Below, in pieces: positions 5,774 to 10,439 of a DNA stretch of 10,439 bases; position 1 is the stretch's first letter; the number at the start of each line of letters is the position of its first letter. Position numbers and translations under genes: made by a program. The stretch is taken from NCBI GenBank assembly GCA_046728115.1, contig JBKPDW010000609.1, positions 1-10,439 of the forward strand, written 5' to 3'. Source of the DNA: CAVSWN01 sp046728115. GTDB lineage: Bacteria; Acidobacteriota; Vicinamibacteria; Vicinamibacterales; CAVVIG01. The notes beneath the pieces were generated by a model. That model made no database searches. It was not told the DNA's origin and saw only the letters and a list, made by a program, of their open reading frames with translations.

Positions 5774-7081
5774 GTGGGTCCGTCCATTTTCGATAGTGGT
5801 CGTCCTCCGTCGCGGGAGCTCGTCGACGACTGCGTTCACTGCGGATTCTGTCTGCCGGTGTGTCCGACGTATTTGCTCTGGGGACAGGAGTCGGATTCGC
5901 CGCGCGGGCGAATTTACCTGATGCGCGCCGGCCTCGAGGGCCGGGCCTCCTGGAACGCCACCTATCAGCGTCATTTCGACACCTGTCTCGGGTGCATGGC
6001 GTGCATGACGGCGTGTCCGTCCGGGGTGCAATACGACCGCCTCATCGAAACGACGCGGCCGCAGGTTGAACGTCATGTCGACCGATCGAATGGCGACCGA
6101 TGGTTCCGTCGCATGATCTTCGGACTCTTTCCGCATCCATGGCGGCTGCGCCTGCTCGTGTGGCCGCTGTGGCTGTATCAACGATCCGGACTGCAAGCGC
6201 TCGTCCGACGACAGGGCATTCTCGATCGTGCGCCGCGACTTGCCGCCATGGAGCGTCTGCTGCCGCAGATTTCGTTGCCGACAGCGAGGCGCGTCCCGCC
6301 GTACGTTCCCGCGCAGGGCCGCGCGCGCCGGCACGTAGGCCTCCTGCTCGGCTGCGTGCAGCGCGTCTTCTTCGGCGACGTGAATGCCGCCACGATTCGG
6401 GTGCTCACGGCGGAGGGCTGCGACGTGGACATTCCCGAGCAGGGATGCTGCGGCGCGCTGATGCTGCACGCCGGACGCGACGGCGACGCCGCACAGGCTG
6501 CGCGGCGTCTGATCGATGTCTTCGACCGGGTCGCCGTCGATCAGATCGTCGTCAACGCCGCGGGCTGCGGATCCGCGATGAAGCAGTACGGCGAGCTCTT
6601 GCAAGATGACCCGCAGTACGCCGACCGCGCACGTGCCTTCGCCAGCAGGTGCGTGGACATCTCGGAGCTGCTAGCTGATCTCGAACCGCAGGCGCCCCGG
6701 CATGCGGTTTCCCTTCGCGTGGCGTATCACGATGCGTGTCACCTCCAACACGCGCAGCGCCTGAAAACGCAGCCGCGTGACGTCTTGCGCACCGTTCCGG
6801 GAGTCGAGGTTTGCGAGATTGCCGAATCCGAGATCTGTTGTGGCTCAGCGGGGATCTACAACCTGCTCGAGCCAGACGCCGCCAATCAGTTGCGCGATCG
6901 CAAGGTCCGCCACATCCTCGACACCCGGCCGGACGCTGTCGTCTCGAGCAACCCAGGATGTTTGATGCAGATTGCGTCGGGGTTCGCGGTCGCCGCCCGC
7001 TCGGTGCCCGCGATGCATCTGGTTGAACTTCTGGACGCGTCCATCCGCGGCGCACCGGTCAAGCAGCGGCGATCGCGTTAG
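5774..7081 (+). CDS. glcF: Glycolate oxidase iron-sulfur subunit GlcF
   Basis: Iron-sulfur subunit of the membrane-associated glycolate dehydrogenase GlcDEF. It takes electrons from the flavin subunits during oxidation of glycolate (or D-lactate) to the 2-oxoacid and delivers them to the respiratory chain. The protein is 435 aa, close to the family norm. Two [4Fe-4S] motifs are intact: Cys20, 23, 26, 30 (CVHCGFCLPVCP) and Cys71, 74, 77, 81 (CLGCMACMTACP). Two cysteine-rich CCG domains follow: Cys194, Cys225-Cys226-Gly, Cys265 and Cys322, Cys355-Cys356-Gly, Cys396, the usual layout. The GTG at 5774 leaves 19 residues before the first cluster, as expected; the ribosome binding site is weak. It sits 14 bases after the truncated regulatory-domain ORF. 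Unusually, it faces glcD and glcE, which lie on the opposite strand beyond trmO. Specificity for glycolate over D-lactate cannot be told from the sequence, but the presence of GlcD plus GlcE supports glycolate. Confidence 0.95.
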   Translation: MGPSIFDSGRPPSRELVDDCVHCGFCLPVCPTYLLWGQESDSPRGRIYLMRAGLEGRASWNATYQRHFDTCLGCMACMTACPSGVQYDRLIETTRPQVERHVDRSNGDRWFRRMIFGLFPHPWRLRLLVWPLWLYQRSGLQALVRRQGILDRAPRLAAMERLLPQISLPTARRVPPYVPAQGRARRHVGLLLGCVQRVFFGDVNAATIRVLTAEGCDVDIPEQGCCGALMLHAGRDGDAAQAARRLIDVFDRVAVDQIVVNAAGCGSAMKQYGELLQDDPQYADRARAFASRCVDISELLADLEPQAPRHAVSLRVAYHDACHLQHAQRLKTQPRDVLRTVPGVEVCEIAESEICCGSAGIYNLLEPDAANQLRDRKVRHILDTRPDAVVSSNPGCLMQIASGFAVAARSVPAMHLVELLDASIRGAPVKQRRSR

Positions 7082-7111
7082 GATCGAGCCACTACGCCGG
7101 CGCGCCAGACC

Positions 7112-7525
7112 TCAGCGGAGGCTGATGTCGTCGCTGAGTACCGGCTTGACGTCGATAATTGGCGTCCCATCCAATGCTTCGAGGCTGCGCACCTGGACTC
7201 GTGGACCGTCAACGGCGGTGATCTGTACAGTGTGCAGACCGATTGGATTCGGGCGATGAGGAGAGCGCGTACTGAAGACGCCCTCGAGCGCGCGGGAGGC
7301 ATCGCCTCGTGGGTGCACGCTCAAGACATCGCGTCGAGCACGATGCAACCACGTGATTACGATGATCTGGTCGCCAGCCCGGATGCTCCGGAGACCTTCG
7401 AGTACATGGGGCTCGAAAACGAGCCAGGCCTCCGGAGCGCCTTCGTCAGCCTGCCGGGGCGCCGATGCGGGATCGGTTAGTGTGGACGACACTTTCCCAA
7501 TAGGCCTAACCTCGAGCGTCGTCAC
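7112..7525 (-). CDS. trmO: tRNA (N6-threonylcarbamoyladenosine(37)-N6)-methyltransferase TrmO
   Basis: TsaA-like (YaeB/TrmO) protein, which uses S-adenosylmethionine to methylate t6A37 in threonine tRNAs; also annotated as SAM-dependent methyltransferase. The 137-aa protein is a single beta-barrel domain without the C-terminal extension of E. coli TrmO. Hallmarks are GVFSTRSPHRPNPIG at residues 82-96 and LDGTPIIDVKP at 118-128, with WLHRA near 59-63 for the family's W-x-H. The start is the GTG at 7525, because GGAGG lies 5 bases upstream; a TTG at 7537 would overlap that site. It is downstream of glcE on the same strand and its stop is 30 bases from the convergent glcF stop. I see no metabolic link to glycolate oxidation. 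Confidence 0.92.
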   Translation of the reverse strand: MTTLEVRPIGKVSSTLTDPASAPRQADEGAPEAWLVFEPHVLEGLRSIRAGDQIIVITWLHRARRDVLSVHPRGDASRALEGVFSTRSPHRPNPIGLHTVQITAVDGPRVQVRSLEALDGTPIIDVKPVLSDDISLR

Positions 7526-7530
7526 GTCGT

Positions 7531-7535
7531 CCTCC
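7531..7535 (-). promoter_or_regulatory. Ribosome binding site GGAGG of trmO
   Basis: The minus strand reads GGAGG, five bases, then the GTG at 7525. This decides the trmO start in favour of GTG over the upstream in-frame TTG at 7537 and shows trmO can be translated independently of glcE. Confidence 0.65.
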
Positions 7536-7622
7536 AAGGCTGTCGAAATGCCGACCTGCAGTCGTCAGGGCAGCTTTGCGACAACCTGTTCCAGTCCGGC
7601 GACGAACCGCTGCCAGCCGCGG

Positions 7623-8843
7623 TTAGAGACCGCCGGGAGCTCTCGCAGGATTCAGGATGCCCTTGGGGTCGAACTGCTGTTTGACGGACCGCATCAGCGG
7701 CAGGGCATCGCCCATCGGTCCCCAGGGATCGACCGCCGCGCGGAGTTGCCTGGATCCCCGCACGACGACAACGCTGCCTCGACCCGGAGGAAGTCGATCG
7801 CGAAGACCATTGAGCACCTGGATCTGTGTCAGCACGTCGTCGCCGATTCGAACCAGCAGAACGCCGACGCCGGCGCGGCCGACGACTTCGTAATCCGCAT
7901 CTCCCACTGCTTCCGCGAGCCACGCCAGCGTTGGCGCCACGTCGGTGGGCAGCATGGTGAGCTTGAAGACAACGCCCTCGCCAGCCCAGGGTTGTCGCAT
8001 GTGCGCGTCCCAGATGACTGTCTCCTCGTCGGACCGAACGATCGCCGCCCGCGCGCCGACCCGCTCCGCCAGCGCAACAACCGTCGCCGCTTGCTGGTCG
8101 GCTGCGACATCGACGGTCTCGAAACGAACGAGCAGCTGTCCGGCGGGGGCCCGCACCTCGATCGCCGATGGCGTCAGCTGGCTGCTGAGGAGCGCAGACA
8201 GCATATTTCCAAGTCGCTCGGTCAGGACTGTTCCCCCATTGCTCGCATCCGATTCGAGCGAGCCCTGGCGCGACGCCTCCGTCTCGAGATCGATCACGAC
8301 AGTTCGAGAAGCCGGTGGAACCGGGAACAACTTGAACGTAGCGCTGACGATGACGGCGAGGCTCCCGAAGGATCCGGTCATGAGGCGCGAGAGGTCGTAG
8401 CCAGCGACATTTTTGACCACGATGCCGCCCGCTTTCGCGCAAGTGCCGTCGGCAAGCACGACTTCGATACCGATGATCAAATCGCGGGGAGCACCGTAGC
8501 GATGTCGCCGTGGTCCCGAGTCGTTGGTGGCGACGATGCCGCCAATCGTGGCGCGGTCGGGTTCCGGAGGATCCAGCGGAATCCACTGCTGGTGTCGAGC
8601 GAGCACACGATTCACGTGGGAAAGCGCTGCGCCGGCCTGGACGGTCGCCGTCAGATCGGCATGGCGATGCGCGAGAACCGCGTTCAACCGGTCGGTGTGC
8701 AGTTCGATGTCAACGGCAGAGCCTGGAAATCCCCACTCGCGCTTCGTGCCTCCGCCGCGAACCGCGACGCGCTGCCCGCTGCGGGACGCCTGCGTCAGGG
8801 CCTGGGCCACCTCGCCAACCGACGCCGGGTAGATGGCGATCAC
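7623..8843 (-). CDS. glcE: Glycolate oxidase FAD-binding subunit GlcE
   Basis: Second flavin subunit of glycolate dehydrogenase, forming a complex with GlcD and GlcF. The protein is 406 aa. The N-terminal PCMH-type FAD domain shows GGGTKREWG (30-38) and DPPEPDRATIGGIVATNDSG (91-110), followed by YGAPRDLIIGIEVVLADG and the GlcE hallmark KNVAGYDLSRLMTGSFG (144-160). The C-terminus ends in FDPKGILNPAR, as in the family. The start is a GTG at 8843 whose last bases form the TGA stop of glcD (GTGA overlap), so the two are translationally coupled. The frame is open for about 100 codons further upstream within glcD, but that part is arginine-rich shadow sequence with no family similarity. The next gene on the strand is trmO, 97 bases away. 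Confidence 0.93.
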   Translation of the reverse strand: MIAIYPASVGEVAQALTQASRSGQRVAVRGGGTKREWGFPGSAVDIELHTDRLNAVLAHRHADLTATVQAGAALSHVNRVLARHQQWIPLDPPEPDRATIGGIVATNDSGPRRHRYGAPRDLIIGIEVVLADGTCAKAGGIVVKNVAGYDLSRLMTGSFGSLAVIVSATFKLFPVPPASRTVVIDLETEASRQGSLESDASNGGTVLTERLGNMLSALLSSQLTPSAIEVRAPAGQLLVRFETVDVAADQQAATVVALAERVGARAAIVRSDEETVIWDAHMRQPWAGEGVVFKLTMLPTDVAPTLAWLAEAVGDADYEVVGRAGVGVLLVRIGDDVLTQIQVLNGLRDRLPPGRGSVVVVRGSRQLRAAVDPWGPMGDALPLMRSVKQQFDPKGILNPARAPGGL

Positions 8844-10291
8844 AGGCGCTCGGCGACGCCGGCCTGCTCGGCTGGATGTTGCCGATACGGTCCGGGCACC
8901 TCGCCGCACAACCGAGGCGTCGGAAACACTTTTCCCGGATTGCAGATCCCGGTTGGATCGAACGCGCACCGTACGAGCTGCATGGTGTCCAGATCCTCCG
9001 CCGTGAACATCTTCGGCATCTGGGTCGCCTTGTCGGCGCCGACGCCGTGCTCGCCGGTGATCGATCCGCCGGCATCGATGCAGTACGTGAGAATTTCCGC
9101 CGCGACTTCCTCGGCAAGGGCGCCCTGCCCTTCCACGGTTTCGTCGTAGCACACCAGCGGATGCAGGTTGCCGTCGCCTGCGTGAAACACGTTGCCGATC
9201 CGCAGACCGGATCGAAGCTCGAGATCGCGAATGCGTCGCAACACATCAGGCAGCTTCGTGCGAGGAATGACGCCGTCCTGCACGTAATAGTTCGGCGCGA
9301 CGCGCCCCATTGCCGCAAACGCCGCTTTGCGTCCCTTCCAGATGCGCGCCCGCTCCTCCGCGGTTTTCGCAATCTGCATCTCGGCGGCGCCCGTACGATG
9401 ACAGACGTCTTGGACACGCTGGAACAGCGTGGACACGTCGGCTTCGGCTCCGTCGAGCTCGACGATCAAGATCGCTTCGGCCTTCGGGAATCCCGCGTGG
9501 ACGGCCGCTTCGGCTGCTTCCACTGTAAGGCGATCCATCATCTCGACTGCGGCCGGGATGATGCCTTGGCCGATGATTTCCGAGACGGCGTTTCCGGCCC
9601 GCTCGGTCGAGTCAAACGCGGCCAGCAGCGTGCGTACAGCTTCAGGGATGCGAAGCAGCTTCAGTGTCGCCTTGGTGACCACCGCCAGCGTTCCCTCCGA
9701 ACCGACGAGGACGCCAAGCAGATCCAGACCGGGCGCGTCCACAGCCGAACTGCCCAGACGGACGATGTCGCCATTGGGCAGCACGGCTTCCACGGCCAGC
9801 ACGTGGTGAACGGTGAAGCCGTACTTGAGGCAATGTGCGCCGCCGGAGTTTTCGGCGATGTTGCCGCCGATCGAGCAGATCAACTGACTCGAGGGATCCG
9901 GCGCGTATTGCAAGCCGAACGGCGCAACCCGACGACTGACGTCGAGATTGATGACACCGGGCTCCACTGTGATGCGGTGATTGGGGATGTCGACGTCGAG
10001 AATGCGGTTGAGTCGCGTCAGCACGATGAGGACGCCGTCCGGCGCCGGTAAGGCGCCGCCTGACAGGCCCGTGCCATGTCCGCGCGCAACGAACGGTACG
10101 CCGTGCTGATGGCAGCAACGGACGACGGCCTGCACCTGGCCCGCGGTCGAGGGCAAGACCACCAGTCCGGGTCGGGCGCGCAGACGGGCGAGCCCGTCCG
10201 ATTCGTAGGCGAGCAGTTCGTTAGCGTCGGTCAAGATGCCGGCAGGGCCAACGACTCGCCCAATCTGCTCGATGAAGACGTCGTCAATCAC
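8840..10291 (-). CDS. glcD: Glycolate oxidase FAD-linked catalytic subunit GlcD
   Basis: Catalytic flavoprotein subunit oxidising glycolate to glyoxylate (483 aa, normal for GlcD). The PCMH FAD-binding domain contains RGHGTGLSGGA (70-80) and PDPSSQLICSIGGNIAENSG (131-150). The C-terminal FAD-linked oxidase domain contains YYVQDGVIPRTKLP (335-348), the metal- and substrate-site motif HAGDGNLHP (370-378), GEHGVG (413-418) and the closing FDPTGICNPGK (444-454). The start is a GTG at 10291, giving MIDDVFIEQIGRVVGPAG; the upstream GGGTGA is a poor, closely spaced ribosome binding site. A long heptamer repeat begins 34 bases upstream of the start. It is the first gene of a glcD-glcE-trmO set, with glcE overlapping its stop. 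D-lactate dehydrogenase (Dld) relatives share the fold, but the coupled glcE argues for glycolate. Confidence 0.95.
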   Translation of the reverse strand: MIDDVFIEQIGRVVGPAGILTDANELLAYESDGLARLRARPGLVVLPSTAGQVQAVVRCCHQHGVPFVARGHGTGLSGGALPAPDGVLIVLTRLNRILDVDIPNHRITVEPGVINLDVSRRVAPFGLQYAPDPSSQLICSIGGNIAENSGGAHCLKYGFTVHHVLAVEAVLPNGDIVRLGSSAVDAPGLDLLGVLVGSEGTLAVVTKATLKLLRIPEAVRTLLAAFDSTERAGNAVSEIIGQGIIPAAVEMMDRLTVEAAEAAVHAGFPKAEAILIVELDGAEADVSTLFQRVQDVCHRTGAAEMQIAKTAEERARIWKGRKAAFAAMGRVAPNYYVQDGVIPRTKLPDVLRRIRDLELRSGLRIGNVFHAGDGNLHPLVCYDETVEGQGALAEEVAAEILTYCIDAGGSITGEHGVGADKATQMPKMFTAEDLDTMQLVRCAFDPTGICNPGKVFPTPRLCGEVPGPYRQHPAEQAGVAERL

Positions 10292-10325
10292 ACGTCACCC
10301 GATTTGTACCCTTTGCATTGCGCAA

Positions 10326-10439
10326 GCACCTGGCACCGTGGCACCCTAGCACCTGGCACCCCGCACCTGGCACCCCGCACCCAGCACATGGCACGTGGCA
10401 CGTGGCACGTGGCACCTTGGCACCGTAGCACTTGGCACC
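10326..10439. repeat. Heptamer/octamer tandem array (GCACnnG type), cut by the window end
   Basis: About 15 contiguous units of 7 or 8 bp, each beginning GCAC, fill this stretch without interruption. Unit types include GCACCTG, GCACCGTG, GCACCCTA, GCACCCC, GCACATG, three consecutive GCACGTG, GCACCTTG, GCACCGTA and GCACTTG. The three identical units produce CACGTG palindromes at 10392, 10399 and 10406. The array runs off the window edge, so its full length is unknown. It lies immediately upstream of glcD, in its likely promoter region. I see no gene here. Confidence 0.9.

Noticed and set aside
7082..7111. Bidirectional terminator between glcF and trmO.
   Set aside because: The short palindromes CGCCGGCG and GGCGCGCC overlap, leave no room for a loop and are not followed by a T-run on either strand.
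8844..9152. An N-terminal extension of GlcE of about 103 residues.
   Set aside because: The extension is arginine- and glycine-rich shadow sequence inside glcD. Family similarity begins exactly at the GTG overlapping the glcD stop.
7353..10051. Very long open frames on the plus strand opposite glcE and glcD (for example 7353-9149 and 8510-10051).
   Set aside because: They are antisense to clearly recognised genes, their translations are arginine-rich and low in recognisable motifs, and long antisense frames are expected in GC-rich coding DNA.
10326..10439. CRISPR array or attachment site.
   Set aside because: Units are only 7-8 bp, contiguous and without spacers, and there are no cas or integrase genes in the window.

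Overview
The window is GC-rich bacterial DNA, gene-dense, with mostly tight gene junctions. It reads like a chromosomal segment of an Acidobacteriota-type organism (Vicinamibacteria-like). That placement is an inference from the carboxypeptidase-regulatory-like secreted domain, the remnant of a secreted D-aminoacylase-type amidohydrolase, the bacterial topoisomerase IB and the short heptamer-type repeats at gene borders. No rRNA, tRNA, CRISPR array or complete mobile element was seen.

Positions 99-3614 (minus strand) hold a three-subunit molybdenum hydroxylase operon in the order molybdopterin subunit, 2Fe-2S subunit, FAD subunit. The large subunit keeps the residues that distinguish purine-oxidising xanthine dehydrogenase from aldehyde oxidase, so a purine substrate is the best guess. 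Upstream on the same strand, 36 bases away, lies a complete bacterial DNA topoisomerase IB (3651-4721).

Positions 4793-5759 (plus strand) are a decay zone: a secreted N-acyl-D-amino-acid deacylase with two large internal deletions and a frameshift, followed by a truncated carboxypeptidase-regulatory-like protein that has its own strong ribosome binding site. glcF, the iron-sulfur subunit of glycolate oxidase, follows on the plus strand (5774-7081). It converges on a minus-strand set glcD-glcE-trmO (10291 to 7112). The three glycolate oxidase subunits are therefore all present but split into two facing transcription units, with the tRNA methyltransferase gene trmO between them.

The structural theme is short repeats of 7-8 bp at gene borders. 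One array (1462-1489) encodes the last residues and stop codon of the molybdenum subunit. A second, inverted one (952-1015) encodes the tail of the 2Fe-2S subunit and flanks its stop codon. A third, long array (10326 to the window end) lies just upstream of glcD. In the first array, loss of one 7-bp unit would in most cases remove the stop codon and fuse the two subunits in frame.
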